Shown here: positions 27,434 through 35,639 of the stretch, piece after piece
Position numbering within the stretch: the stretch's first letter is position 1
Layout of the letters: each line of letters starts with the position of its first letter
DNA from: Geodermatophilus obscurus
GTDB taxonomy: Bacteria > Actinomycetota > Actinomycetes > Mycobacteriales > Geodermatophilaceae
Length of the DNA: 64,000 nt
Assembly: GCF_900143215.1 (NCBI RefSeq)
Contig: NZ_FRDM01000022.1
Location: 1 to 64,000 of the forward strand
Reading direction: 5' to 3'
Notes under the pieces: generated by a model
Seen by the model: only the letters and a program-made list of their open reading frames with translations
What the model was told of the DNA's origin: nothing
Databases searched by the model: none
Made by a program: the position numbers and the translations under genes

Positions 27434-27521
27434 GGAGGCGATCCTGTCAGGCGCTGCGGGGACGCGCAGACCGGGCACCGGCGAACCGGTGGGGAACGAG
27501 GGCTGGCTAGAGTCGCCGCCC

Positions 27522-28772
27522 ATGGGACGGCCGCTGCGCATCGCACTGTTGTCCTACCGCAGCAAGCCGCACAGCGGTGGACAGGGCGTCTACGTCCGGG
27601 CGCTCTCCCGCGAGCTCACCGCCCTCGGTCACGGGGTCACCGTGGTCAGCGGCCAGCCGTACCCGGAACTCGACGACGGCGTGCCGCTCACCCGCGTGCC
27701 GAGCCTGGACCTGTACCGGGAGCCCGACCCGTTCCGCACGCCGTGGCCGTCGGAGTTCCGCGACCGGATCGACGTCCTCGAGTACGCCACGATGTGCACG
27801 GCCGGCTTCCCCGAGCCGCTGACCTTCAGCCTGCGGGCGGCCCGGCTGCTGCTCCCCCAGGCCCCCCTCTTCGACCTCGTGCACGACAACCAGAGCCTGG
27901 GCTCGGGACTGCTGCAGCTGATCCGCGCCGGCGTGCCGACCGTGGCCACCGTGCACCACCCGGTCGCCATCGACCGCGACCTGGAGCTCGCCGCCGCACC
28001 CTCGCTGCGCCGCCGGCTGACGCTGCGCCGCTGGTACGGCTTCACCCGCATGCAGGCCCGGGTGGCCCCGCAGCTGGACGGCGTCACCACCGTCTCGGAG
28101 AACTCCCGCCGCGACATCGAGACCCACCTCGGAGTCCCGGCGGATGCCATCCGGGTGGTCCCGGTGGGCATCGACCCCGAGGTCTTCACCCCGCCGCCGG
28201 CCGACCGCCCTCGCGACCCCGACTCGATCGTGGTCACCACCAGCGCCGACGTCCCGCTCAAGGGGCTGGTGCACCTGCTCGAGGCGGTCGCGAAGCTGCG
28301 CACCGAGCGGCTGGTGCGGCTGACCGTCGTCGGCACCGCGCGCCCGGGCGGCCCGGCGGAGGCCGCTCTCGACCGGCTGGCGCTGCGCGACGCCGTCCGC
28401 TTCACCGGCCCGCTCCCCGAGGCAGAGCTGGTGCGACTGCTGCAGGGTGCCGCCGTCGTCGCCATCCCCTCGCTGTACGAGGGCTTCTCGCTGCCGGCGA
28501 TCGAGGCGATGGCCTGCGGCACCGCGCTGGTCACCACCGACGCCGGGGCGCTGCCGGAGGTCGTGGGCAGCAAGGCCGGCCTGCGGGTGCGCGCCGGGGA
28601 CGTCGGCGAGCTGACCGCGGCGCTGCAGCTGGTCCTGGACTCGCCGTCCTTCGCCGACCAGCTGGGCCGGGCCGGCCGGCGCCGGGTGCTGGCCTCCTAC
28701 ACCTGGCGGTCGACCGCCGAGCGGACGGTCGAGTGGTACCGCGAGGTGCTGGAGCGGAAGGGGCGCCGGTGA
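27522..28772 (+). CDS. Family 4 (GT-B) glycosyltransferase
   Basis: The 416-residue enzyme shows the GT4 features: N-terminal GGQGVYVRALSRELTALGHGV acceptor-side loop, a linker with VVPVGIDPEVFTPP, and the donor-binding EGFSLPAIEAMACG (E-x7-E) motif. It would transfer a sugar from a nucleotide-sugar to a lipid or glycan in the cytosol. ATG 27522 lies 8 bp after a TAGAGT -10-like element, so the message is probably leaderless. It is first of five genes (27522-32504) with short gaps or overlaps. Confidence 0.86.
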   Translation: MGRPLRIALLSYRSKPHSGGQGVYVRALSRELTALGHGVTVVSGQPYPELDDGVPLTRVPSLDLYREPDPFRTPWPSEFRDRIDVLEYATMCTAGFPEPLTFSLRAARLLLPQAPLFDLVHDNQSLGSGLLQLIRAGVPTVATVHHPVAIDRDLELAAAPSLRRRLTLRRWYGFTRMQARVAPQLDGVTTVSENSRRDIETHLGVPADAIRVVPVGIDPEVFTPPPADRPRDPDSIVVTTSADVPLKGLVHLLEAVAKLRTERLVRLTVVGTARPGGPAEAALDRLALRDAVRFTGPLPEAELVRLLQGAAVVAIPSLYEGFSLPAIEAMACGTALVTTDAGALPEVVGSKAGLRVRAGDVGELTAALQLVLDSPSFADQLGRAGRRRVLASYTWRSTAERTVEWYREVLERKGRR

Positions 28773-28809
28773 GGACGACGAGCCCGCGACGCGGCCGGGA
28801 GCGCTCCCG

Positions 28810-29565
28810 TTGCTGACCGTGGACTACGACCGGCTGGACCTGCGGCCGGGGATGACCGTGCTGGACCTGGGCTGCGGCGAGGGCCGGCACGCGTTCGAGG
28901 CCTACCGCCGCGGCGCCCGGGTGGTCGCCGTCGACCGGGGTGCGTCCGAGGTGGAGACGACGAAGCGCTGGCTGGGCGCGATCGCCGAGGCCGGCGAGGC
29001 CCCGGCAGGTGCGGCGTACGAGGTGGTGCGCGGCGACCTGCTGGCGCTGCCCTTCCCCGACGCGAGCGCCGACCGGGTCATCGCGTCGGAGGTGCTCGAG
29101 CACATCCCCGACGACGCCACCGCGATGGCCGAGATCGTCCGCGTGCTCAAACCCGGCGGCACGGTGGCGGTGACCGTGCCCCGGTACGGGCCGGAGCGGG
29201 TCTGCTGGGCGCTGTCGGACGCCTACCACGCCAACGAGGGCGGCCACGTCCGGATCTACCGCGGCGACGTGCTGCGCACGCGGCTGTCCGCCGCCGGCCT
29301 GGTCCCCGGCGCACAGCACCACGCGCACGCGCTGCACGCACCGTTCTGGTGGCTCAAGTGCGCCGTCGGCGTCGACCGGGACCCGGCCGCCGTCCGCGCC
29401 TACCACCGGCTGCTGGTGTGGGACCTGACGCAGCGGCCGTTGCTGACCCGCGCCGCCGAGCGGCTGCTGGACCCGGTGATCGGCAAGAGCCTGGTCGTCT
29501 ACGCGGAGAAGCCGGCGGCAACGGCTCCGGCCGGCGAGATCGAGCTGGAGCGGACCGCTGTCTGA
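28810..29565 (+). CDS. SAM-dependent class I methyltransferase in the glycosyltransferase operon
   Basis: The 251-residue protein has SAM motif I TVLDLGCGEGRHAFEA, an acidic motif II (VVAVDRGASEVE), and LPFPDASADRVIASEVLEHI followed by RVLKPGGTVAV. Its C-terminal half (FWWLKCAVGVDRDPAAVRAY) is longer than a minimal Methyltransf_11. TTG 28810 is the only usable start in this frame and has GGGAG upstream. It lies 37 bp after the GT4 gene and 22 bp before the toroid-fold gene, so methylation of the same glycan or glycolipid is likely. Confidence 0.82.
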   Translation: MLTVDYDRLDLRPGMTVLDLGCGEGRHAFEAYRRGARVVAVDRGASEVETTKRWLGAIAEAGEAPAGAAYEVVRGDLLALPFPDASADRVIASEVLEHIPDDATAMAEIVRVLKPGGTVAVTVPRYGPERVCWALSDAYHANEGGHVRIYRGDVLRTRLSAAGLVPGAQHHAHALHAPFWWLKCAVGVDRDPAAVRAYHRLLVWDLTQRPLLTRAAERLLDPVIGKSLVVYAEKPAATAPAGEIELERTAV

Positions 29566-29587
29566 GCTGCTCCCCGAGCTGCCCGGT

Positions 29588-30652
29588 GTGCTGAGCGGGG
29601 AGCAGGTGCGCGCCACCGTGGCGGCGGTCGCCGCCGAGCAGGCGTCCGACGGCGCGCTGCCCTGGTTCCGCGGCGGCCGGCTGGACCCCTGGGACATGGT
29701 CGAGGCCGCGATGGCCCTCGACGTCGGCGGCGAGCACGACCGGGCGCGGGCGGCCTACCGGTGGCTGGCCCGCCGGCAGCGGCCGGACGGGTCCTGGGCC
29801 GCGGAATACCGGGACGGCGCGGAGGTCTCCCCCGCCGCGGAGAGCAACCACGCCGGCTACCTGGCGGTGGGGGTCTGGCACAGCTGGCTGCTCACCGGCG
29901 ACCAGGAGCTGGTCGCCGGGGCGTGGCCAGCCGTGCGCCGCGGCCTGGACCTGGTCACCCGCATGCAGCTCCCCGGTGGCGCGGTCGGCTGGGCGCTGCG
30001 CCCTGACGGCACCGCCGACGACACCGCGCTGCTCACCGGCAACGCCAGCCTGTTCCAGGCGCTGCGCTGCGGCGTCGCCCTGGCCGCCCTGGCCGGCGAG
30101 CCGCAGCCGGACTGGGAGCTCGCCGCCGCCGACCTCGGCGACGCGCTGCGCACCCGGCCCGAGGCGTTCGCTGACCGGTCCCGCTACTCGATGGACTGGT
30201 ACTACCCGGTGCTCGGCGGCGCGGTCACCGGTGCCGCGGCCGACGCCCGGCTGGCCGCCGGCTGGAACCGCTTCGTCGTCCCCGGGCTGGGCGCACGCTG
30301 CGTGGCCGACCGGCCCTGGGTCACCGGCGCGGAGACCTGCGAGCTGGCGCTCGCGCTGGCCGCCGCCGGACGGCCGGACGCCGCGCTGGAGCAGGTGGCC
30401 GCCATGCAGCACCTGCGGGCGGACGACGGGTCGTACTGGACCGGCTACGTCTACCCCGACGACGCCCGCTGGCCGGTCGAGCGGACGACGTGGACCGCGG
30501 CCGCCGTCGTCCTCGCCGCCGACGCGCTCTCCGGCGCCACCGCAGCCTCCGGGGCGTTCACCGACCCGGGTGCGCTGCCGGCAGCCGGGACGGAGGCACC
30601 ACGGGAGTCCGCCGGTTGGCTGCCCGGCGGCGCGGGCAGGGGGAGGCCGTGA
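29588..30652 (+). CDS. Alpha/alpha-toroid (prenyltransferase/cyclase-like) protein
   Basis: The 354-residue protein has repeated helical pairs with aromatic and Gly turns (LPWFRGGRLDPWDMVEAAMAL, then RRQRPDGSWAAEYRDG), typical of the (alpha/alpha)6 toroid fold. Databases often label such proteins prenyltransferase or squalene-cyclase-like. The DxDD motif of squalene-hopene cyclases is not seen, so a glycan-active or structural role is equally possible. GTG 29588 is the likely start. Its stop overlaps the next glycosyltransferase by GTGA. Confidence 0.65.
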   Translation: MLSGEQVRATVAAVAAEQASDGALPWFRGGRLDPWDMVEAAMALDVGGEHDRARAAYRWLARRQRPDGSWAAEYRDGAEVSPAAESNHAGYLAVGVWHSWLLTGDQELVAGAWPAVRRGLDLVTRMQLPGGAVGWALRPDGTADDTALLTGNASLFQALRCGVALAALAGEPQPDWELAAADLGDALRTRPEAFADRSRYSMDWYYPVLGGAVTGAAADARLAAGWNRFVVPGLGARCVADRPWVTGAETCELALALAAAGRPDAALEQVAAMQHLRADDGSYWTGYVYPDDARWPVERTTWTAAAVVLAADALSGATAASGAFTDPGALPAAGTEAPRESAGWLPGGAGRGRP

Positions 30653-31506
30653 GCAGCTCCGCCCGCCCCGGCGACGTCGCCGTCGTCGTCATGAGCCAGA
30701 ACCGCCGCGAGGACCTCCTGCGCACGCTGCCCCGCCACGAGGCGCCGGTCGTGCTGGTCGACAACGCCTCCACCGACGGCACCGTCGAGGCGGTGCGAGC
30801 GGCCCTGCCGGAGGTGACCGTCGTCCCGCTGGAGCGCAACGTCGGCAGCTACGCGCGCAGCCTCGGCGTGGAGCGCGCCGGCACGGAGTTCGTGGCCTTC
30901 GCCGACGACGACTCGTGGTGGGCGCCCGGCGACCTCGCGCGCGCCGTGGGGGTCATGCGCGCGCACCCCCGGCTGGCGGTGCTCAACGCGCGGATCCTGG
31001 TCGGCCCCGAGGAGCGGCTCGACTCCTTCTGCACCGAGCTGGCGCGCAGCCCGCTGGGCACGCCCGACGACCTGCCCGGCCCGGCGCTGCTGGGGTTCAT
31101 CGCCTGCGGCGCGATGGTGCGCACCGAGGCGTTCCTCGCCGTCGGCGGGTTCGACCCCGTCGTCCGCTTCCCCGGCGAGGAGGAGCGGCTGTCGCTGGAC
31201 CTGGCCGCGGCCGGCTGGGGCATCGCCTACGTCGACGCGGTGACCGTGCACCACCACCCGTCGACCAAGCGGCACGCGCCCGAGCGGCGGCGGACGGCGA
31301 TCTGGCGCAGCCGGCTGCTCACCGCGGTGATGCGCCGCCCGTGGCCGGAGGTGGCCGGCCTGGTGCTGCAGGCGCTGCGCAGCGGAGCGCCCGAGCGCCG
31401 CGGGCTGCTGCGGGCGCTGCGCGAGGTGCCGGCCGCGCTGCGCCGCCGATGGGTGGTCCCGGAGCACGTCCGCGCCGACCTCCGTGTGCTGGCGGAGGCG
31501 GCGTGA
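30649..31506 (+). CDS. Family 2 (GT-A) glycosyltransferase
   Basis: The 285-residue enzyme has the GT2 core: VVMSQNRREDLLRTL, APVVLVDNASTDGT, the metal/nucleotide DxD-type motif VAFADDDSWWAPGD, and GGFDPVVRFPGEEERLSLDLAAAGW with the catalytic acidic pair. No membrane helix is evident, so it acts at the cytosolic face. GTG 30649 has GGGAGG upstream and overlaps the preceding stop. It is a clear paralogue of the next gene, probably from tandem duplication. Confidence 0.86.
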   Translation: MSSSARPGDVAVVVMSQNRREDLLRTLPRHEAPVVLVDNASTDGTVEAVRAALPEVTVVPLERNVGSYARSLGVERAGTEFVAFADDDSWWAPGDLARAVGVMRAHPRLAVLNARILVGPEERLDSFCTELARSPLGTPDDLPGPALLGFIACGAMVRTEAFLAVGGFDPVVRFPGEEERLSLDLAAAGWGIAYVDAVTVHHHPSTKRHAPERRRTAIWRSRLLTAVMRRPWPEVAGLVLQALRSGAPERRGLLRALREVPAALRRRWVVPEHVRADLRVLAEAA

Positions 31507-32504
31507 CAGAGGACCCCCCTGCCCCTCACCGCCGCGGCCCCGTGCCAGGTCCCGCCCCGAGCCTGCGAGGGGTGGGGAGGACGGGATCCTTCCACCTGCG
31601 GGAGGGCCGGCATGACCCGCGGGTGTCGGTCGTCGTCATCACCCACCAGCGCCGCGACGAGGTGCTGCTGGCCCTCTCGCGGCTGGTCGCGCTGCCCGAG
31701 CAGCCGCACGTCGTCGTCGTCGACAACGGCTCGACCGACGGGACGGCGGCGGCGATCACCGAGCGGTTCCCGCAGGTGGAGCTGGTCGCCAGCCCGGAGA
31801 ACCTCGGCGCGATCGGCCGCAACGTGGGCGTGGCCCGGGTCGACACCCCCTACGTCGCCTTCTGCGACGACGACACCTGGTGGGACCCGGGGTCGCTGCG
31901 CACCGCGGCCGACGTCCTCGACGCGCACCCCCGCCTGGCGGTGGTGACCGCGCGCATCCTCGTGGAGCCGGGCGGCCGTGAGGACCCGATCGTGCCCGAG
32001 CTGCGCGACTCCCCCGTCCGCGGCGCCGACTGGTTGCCCGGGCCGGCGCTGGGCTCCTTCCTCGCCGGCGCCTCGGTGCTGCGCCGGGCGGCGTTCACCG
32101 AGGTGGGCGGCTTCGACGAGCGGCTGTGGCTGGGCGGCGAGGAGGAGCTGATGGCCGGCGACCTGGCCGCCGCCGGGTGGGAGCTGTGCTACCTGCCCGC
32201 GCTGACGGTGCACCACCAGGCGTCCACGGCGCGCGACTCCCACCGCCGGCGCCGCGACGGCATCCGCAACACCCTCTGGACGACGTGGCTGCGCCGCCCC
32301 GCCCGCCCGGCGCTGCGCCGCACCGCGCACCTGCTGCGCACCCTCCCCCGCGACCGGGTGACCGCCCAGGGCCTGTGGGCCGCGGCCTGCGGGCTGCCGT
32401 GGGTGCTGCGCGAGCGGCGGGTGCTGCCCGCGCACGCGGAGGCCCGTTTCGCGGCGCTCGAGCACGTCCAGCGTGCCTCCACCGCCCGCCGCTACGTCAG
32501 CTGA
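31503..32504 (+). CDS. Family 2 glycosyltransferase with repeat-encoded N-terminus
   Basis: The GT2 core starts at RVSVVVITHQRRDEVLLALS and includes VVVDNGSTDGT, VAFCDDDTWWDPG and GGFDERLWLGGEEELMAGDL. The GTG at 31503 overlaps the upstream stop (GTGA) and has GGAGG 6 bp before it. Translation from there gives 333 residues, the first 40 of which come mostly from repeat F. A GTG at 31623 would start exactly at the core, but its nearest ribosome site is about 16 bp away. I favour 31503; the choice needs protein data. Confidence 0.8.
   Translation: MTEDPPAPHRRGPVPGPAPSLRGVGRTGSFHLREGRHDPRVSVVVITHQRRDEVLLALSRLVALPEQPHVVVVDNGSTDGTAAAITERFPQVELVASPENLGAIGRNVGVARVDTPYVAFCDDDTWWDPGSLRTAADVLDAHPRLAVVTARILVEPGGREDPIVPELRDSPVRGADWLPGPALGSFLAGASVLRRAAFTEVGGFDERLWLGGEEELMAGDLAAAGWELCYLPALTVHHQASTARDSHRRRRDGIRNTLWTTWLRRPARPALRRTAHLLRTLPRDRVTAQGLWAAACGLPWVLRERRVLPAHAEARFAALEHVQRASTARRYVS
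31510..31591. repeat. Dispersed palindromic repeat, copy F (in-frame)
   Basis: On the minus strand it reads AAGGATCCCGTCCTCCCCAC, then CTCGCAGGCTCGGGGCGGGAC. It lies inside the 5' end of the second GT2 gene and contains no in-frame stop. Confidence 0.65.
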
Positions 32505-32517
32505 GCGGACCCACCCT

Positions 32518-32585
32518 CCGTCGAGATCCCGGGATCTCGTACGCGGACCCGCCTTTCGGCGTACGCGATCGCGCGATCTCGACGG
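32518..32585. terminator. Large hairpin between convergent genes
   Basis: CCGTCGAGATC and GATCTCGACGG form the outer stem, and GTACGC/GCGTAC an inner stem. The hairpin sits between the convergent stops of the GT2 and DksA-type genes, so it is probably a bidirectional terminator. Confidence 0.6.
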
Positions 32586-32599
32586 GGAGGAGCGGGCCT

Positions 32600-32932
32600 T
32601 CAGGTCGCGCAGGAGATGCAGGTGCGCGCGGCGGGGCGGGCGGCCAGCCGCTCGGCCGCGATCGGCCGGCCGCAGGTCTCGCAGACGCCGTAGCCGCCCT
32701 CGGCCCGGCGGGCCAGCGCGGCGTCGACGTCGGCCAACCGGCGGTGCGCCGCGGCCAGCAGCGCGGCGACCTGCTGCCGCTCGAAGGCGATCGTCGCGCC
32801 CTCGGGGTCGTGCTCGTCGTCGGCGTTGGACTGCCTCGACGCGTCGACGACCTGATCGAACTCGCGCGTGAGCGCGGCGATCTGGGCGAGCACGGCGGCC
32901 CGCTCGGCCTCCAGGGCGTCCTCAGCGCTCAC
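32600..32932 (-). CDS. DksA/TraR-type zinc-finger protein
   Basis: The 110-residue protein has an N-terminal coiled coil (about 1-75; EDALEAERAAVLAQIAALTREF) and a C-terminal C4 zinc finger (CETCGRPIAAERLAARPAARTCISC). DksA-type proteins enter the RNA polymerase secondary channel; short actinobacterial members (CarD-independent, RbpA-like context) are poorly studied. GTG 32932 overlaps the end of the upstream methyltransferase gene by 11 bp, so it is the last gene of a YibE/F-methyltransferase-DksA operon. Confidence 0.82.
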   Translation of the reverse strand: MSAEDALEAERAAVLAQIAALTREFDQVVDASRQSNADDEHDPEGATIAFERQQVAALLAAAHRRLADVDAALARRAEGGYGVCETCGRPIAAERLAARPAARTCISCAT

Positions 32933-33629
32933 GGCGCAGCAGCCGCAGCGAGCCGGTGCCCGGCAGCTCGGTGAACGCCCCGGACGCCAGCACCCGCCGG
33001 TAGACGCCGTAGGGCGCCTGCCCGCCGTCGGCCGGGTCGGGGAAGACGTCGTGGATGGCCAGCGTGCCACCGACGGCCAGCTTGGTCACCCAGGCGTCCT
33101 GGTCGCGGCGGGCGGACTCCTCGGTGTGGCTGCCGTCGAGGAACAGCAGCGCCAGCGGGGTCGTCCACAGCGGGGCGAGTGCCTCCGAGCGCGCGACGAC
33201 GGCGATCACGACGTCCTCGGCGCCGGCGTCGGCGATGGTGCGACGCAGGCGCGGCAGCGTGTCGATCAGCCCGACGGCCGGGTCGACCAGCGAGGGGTCG
33301 TGGTACTCCCAGCCGGGCTGGTGCTCCTCGGACCCGCGGTGGTGGTCGACGGTGACGACCTGCCGGCCGGTCTCGCGCGCCGCCGCGGCCAGGTACAGCG
33401 CCGACCTGCCCATCCAGCTGCCCACCTCCAGCAGCGGCCCGGGGACGGCGACCGAGCGGGCCGCCTCGTACAGCGCCGTCCCCTCCTCGTCGGGCATGAA
33501 GCCGGGGGCGGCGCGGGCGGCGGCGAGCAGTTGAAGGACCCCGTCCCGTTCGGCCCCCTGCAGGGGCCCGCCGCGAGCGTGCGAGCGGTGGGGGGCAGGG
33601 GGTCCTTCCTGGGGCCGATCCTCGCTCAC
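32922..33629 (-). CDS. Class I methyltransferase (Methyltransf_24-like) with repeat-encoded N-terminus
   Basis: The conserved body starts near residue 36 (LLAAARAAPGFMPDEEG) and has a SAM motif (PLLEVGSWMGRSALYLA), VVTVDHHRGSEEHQPGW and LALLFLDGSHTEESARRD, as in CmcI/Methyltransf_24-type enzymes. The only start linked to the upstream gene is GTG 33629, which overlaps the YibE/F stop (GTGA). It yields 235 residues, of which roughly the first 33 are encoded by repeat G (EGPPAPHRSHARGG). No other start codon occurs before the conserved part. Confidence 0.8.
   Translation of the reverse strand: MSEDRPQEGPPAPHRSHARGGPLQGAERDGVLQLLAAARAAPGFMPDEEGTALYEAARSVAVPGPLLEVGSWMGRSALYLAAAARETGRQVVTVDHHRGSEEHQPGWEYHDPSLVDPAVGLIDTLPRLRRTIADAGAEDVVIAVVARSEALAPLWTTPLALLFLDGSHTEESARRDQDAWVTKLAVGGTLAIHDVFPDPADGGQAPYGVYRRVLASGAFTELPGTGSLRLLRRER
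33534..33607. repeat. Dispersed palindromic repeat, copy G (in-frame)
   Basis: The block has matching ends AAGGACCCC and GGGGTCCTT and inner arms CCCCCTGCAGGGG-like. It lies wholly within the 5' coding region of the methyltransferase gene and keeps the frame open. Confidence 0.72.
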
Positions 33630-34912
33630 CGGGCGAACCGGGCCCGCAGGGCGGTCATCCGCTGCTCGGTGGCCGCGCCGGCCGCGGTGCCGGCGGCCTT
33701 GGCGAAGAACGCGCCGGCCGCCGTCGTCACCGGGACGGCGAGCACCAGCGCGATCGAGCCGACCAGCGTGCGGATCACCTCCTCCGCCAGGTTGGACGTG
33801 GTCAGCACGACGTCCCACGGCTGGGCGTAGACCTCGAAGAGCATCAGCAGCGGCAGCGAGGCGCCGGCGTAGGCGAAGACGATCGTGTAGACCGTCGAGG
33901 CGATGTGGTCGCGGCCGACGACCATCCCGCGGCGGTAGAGCTCCCGCCAGGTCATCCCCGGGTCCACCTCGTGCAGCTGCCAGATCGCCGAGGCCTGGGT
34001 GATCGTCACGTCGTTGAGCACGCCGAGCCCCGCGACGACGACGCCGGCGAGCACCAGGCCGGAGAAGTCCAGCGCCGGGTCGAAGGTCTGCAGCTGCGTG
34101 GTCTCCTCGCTGGTCAGACCGGTCAGCCGCGCCGTGGCCACCGACACCGCGCCGAGGACGGCGACCAGCGCCAGACCGAAGAGGGTGCCCACCAGCGCCG
34201 TCGTCGTCCGCGCGGAGAAGCCGTGCGCCAGGTAGAGGACGACGAACATGATGGCCGCCGAGCCGACCAGGCTGATCAGCGTCGGCGAGGAGTCGCCGAG
34301 CAGGCCGGGCAGCAGGAACTGCAGCATCACGAAGAAGGCGAACGCCAGCCCGAACAGCGCCGCCAGTCCGCGCAGCCGGGCCACGGCCACGGTCACGACG
34401 GCGAACAGGACGGTCAGCGCGATCATCGGGAAGTCGCGGTCGTAGTCGTAGAACCCGTACCCGGCACCGCCCTCCGCGGCGGCGTCCCGGGTGAGCACCA
34501 GGACGTCGCCCTCGGAGATGCCCGCGGCGTAGATCTCGGCCGGCAGCGTCAGTTGCTGGAACTCCCCCGCGCCGTCCCCGTCGAGCACCTCCACGACGAC
34601 GGTGGCGCAGGTCAGCTGCTGCGCGACCTGGCCCTCGCCGCCGGGCACCGAGCAGTCGAACGGCTCGACAGCGGACACCCGTCCCTCGGGGTAGGTGGTG
34701 CCCGGCGGGAGGAACAGCTCGGCCGCCTGCTCGGCACGGGTCGGCTCGTCGCCGGGCCAGAGCACCACCAGCCCGACGATCGTGGCCAGGCCCACCGGCA
34801 CGAGCAGCAGGAGCATGAGCCAGACCGCGCGCCGTCGCCGGGTGAGGACCTCCGGGGTCGGCGGCGGCGCGTCCGGGTCGGGACCGTGGCTGTGGGGGTG
34901 GCTCGGCGGCAC
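33626..34912 (-). CDS. YibE/F-like membrane protein
   Basis: This 428-residue protein has an N-terminal helix (about 29-50), an external domain with two cysteines (PFDCSVPGG and QLTCATVVVEV), and about seven further membrane helices. The conserved segments include DYDRDFPMIAL, FVVLYLAHGFSARTTTALVGT, LNDVTITQASAIWQL and GRDHIASTVYTIVFAYAGASLP, which define YibE/F. The family's function is unknown. GTG 34912 follows a TAGCCT box by 6 bp, suggesting a leaderless message. Its stop overlaps the methyltransferase start. Confidence 0.85.
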   Translation of the reverse strand: MPPSHPHSHGPDPDAPPPTPEVLTRRRRAVWLMLLLLVPVGLATIVGLVVLWPGDEPTRAEQAAELFLPPGTTYPEGRVSAVEPFDCSVPGGEGQVAQQLTCATVVVEVLDGDGAGEFQQLTLPAEIYAAGISEGDVLVLTRDAAAEGGAGYGFYDYDRDFPMIALTVLFAVVTVAVARLRGLAALFGLAFAFFVMLQFLLPGLLGDSSPTLISLVGSAAIMFVVLYLAHGFSARTTTALVGTLFGLALVAVLGAVSVATARLTGLTSEETTQLQTFDPALDFSGLVLAGVVVAGLGVLNDVTITQASAIWQLHEVDPGMTWRELYRRGMVVGRDHIASTVYTIVFAYAGASLPLLMLFEVYAQPWDVVLTTSNLAEEVIRTLVGSIALVLAVPVTTAAGAFFAKAAGTAAGAATEQRMTALRARFAR

Positions 34913-34962
34913 CTGGCCAGGCTAGGAGTTCTCCCGCGGCGCGCCCGTCGCGACACCGGTGC

Positions 34963-35388
34963 TCAGCCGGGACCGCCCTCCCGATCGACGCGGTCGTCCT
35001 CCACCGCCTGGTGCTCCTCGACCGGGAAGCGCAGCCACAGGCCGGACAGCTGCAGCGGCCGGATCAACGCCACCGGCGGCGCCACCAGCACGACGTCCAC
35101 ACCCCGCGGCCGGCCGAGCTTCTGGAGCTGCACCAGCACGGCCATGCCGGCGGAGTTCAGGTAGGTGGCCGCGCGGAGGTCCAGGCGCACCCGCCGCAGG
35201 TCCGGTCGACCGAGCATGAGGTCGGTCATCGTCCGGACCAGGGGCCGCCGGGCCCCCTCGGTCAGCTCGCCGCCCAGGGTCAGCGTCGCCACGTCGCCGT
35301 CCAGGTCGGTGGTCACCTCCGGTTCCGCGTCGCCGTTCCGCTGCCGCTCCGGTTCCCCCTGTGCCGGGGAGGCGCTGGTGTCGTCCAC
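34963..35388 (-). CDS. STAS-domain anti-sigma factor antagonist
   Basis: The 141-residue protein has an acidic, disordered N-terminus (1-35) and a STAS domain. The domain shows TTDLDGDVATLTLGGELTEG, RVRLDLRAATYLNSAGMAVLVQL and VVLVAPPVALIRPLQLSGL. The Ser in YLNSAGM is the expected phosphorylation site for a partner anti-sigma kinase. Such proteins release stress sigma factors when dephosphorylated. GTG 35388 has CAGGAG upstream. It diverges from hsp20; no anti-sigma kinase gene is adjacent. Confidence 0.82.
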   Translation of the reverse strand: MDDTSASPAQGEPERQRNGDAEPEVTTDLDGDVATLTLGGELTEGARRPLVRTMTDLMLGRPDLRRVRLDLRAATYLNSAGMAVLVQLQKLGRPRGVDVVLVAPPVALIRPLQLSGLWLRFPVEEHQAVEDDRVDREGGPG

Positions 35389-35538
35389 GGTCGTCTCCTG
35401 CCCCGGGGGACCGCAGATCACGCGTGGGCAGCCGCGTCCCGCCCGGCCGGCCGTCGGTGGTCCTGGCGGAGGTCCCCGGCCGACGACCGGCCGCGCCGAC
35501 CGCCCCCGCGGACGCGGGAACAACTTTTTCGATGCATG

Positions 35539-35586
35539 TTTACTCCAGTGCGCGCACGAGGTAATCTCTAGCTGCCACTAGAGGTT
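35539..35586 (+). promoter_or_regulatory. hsp20 promoter overlapped by an inverted repeat
   Basis: A -35 TTTACT (35539-35544) and -10 TAATCT (35562-35567) are exactly 17 bp apart. The inverted repeat CTCTAG-N6-CTAGAG (35566-35583, extendable to AAT...GTT with one mismatch) covers the end of the -10 and the expected start of transcription, about 65 bp before the ATG. This is a good candidate operator for the MerR-type regulator encoded after hsp20. Confidence 0.65.
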
Positions 35587-35639
35587 CACCTCGGGCAGCG
35601 ACCACACCAGCACGCGCGACACAGGAGGTTGACACAGCC

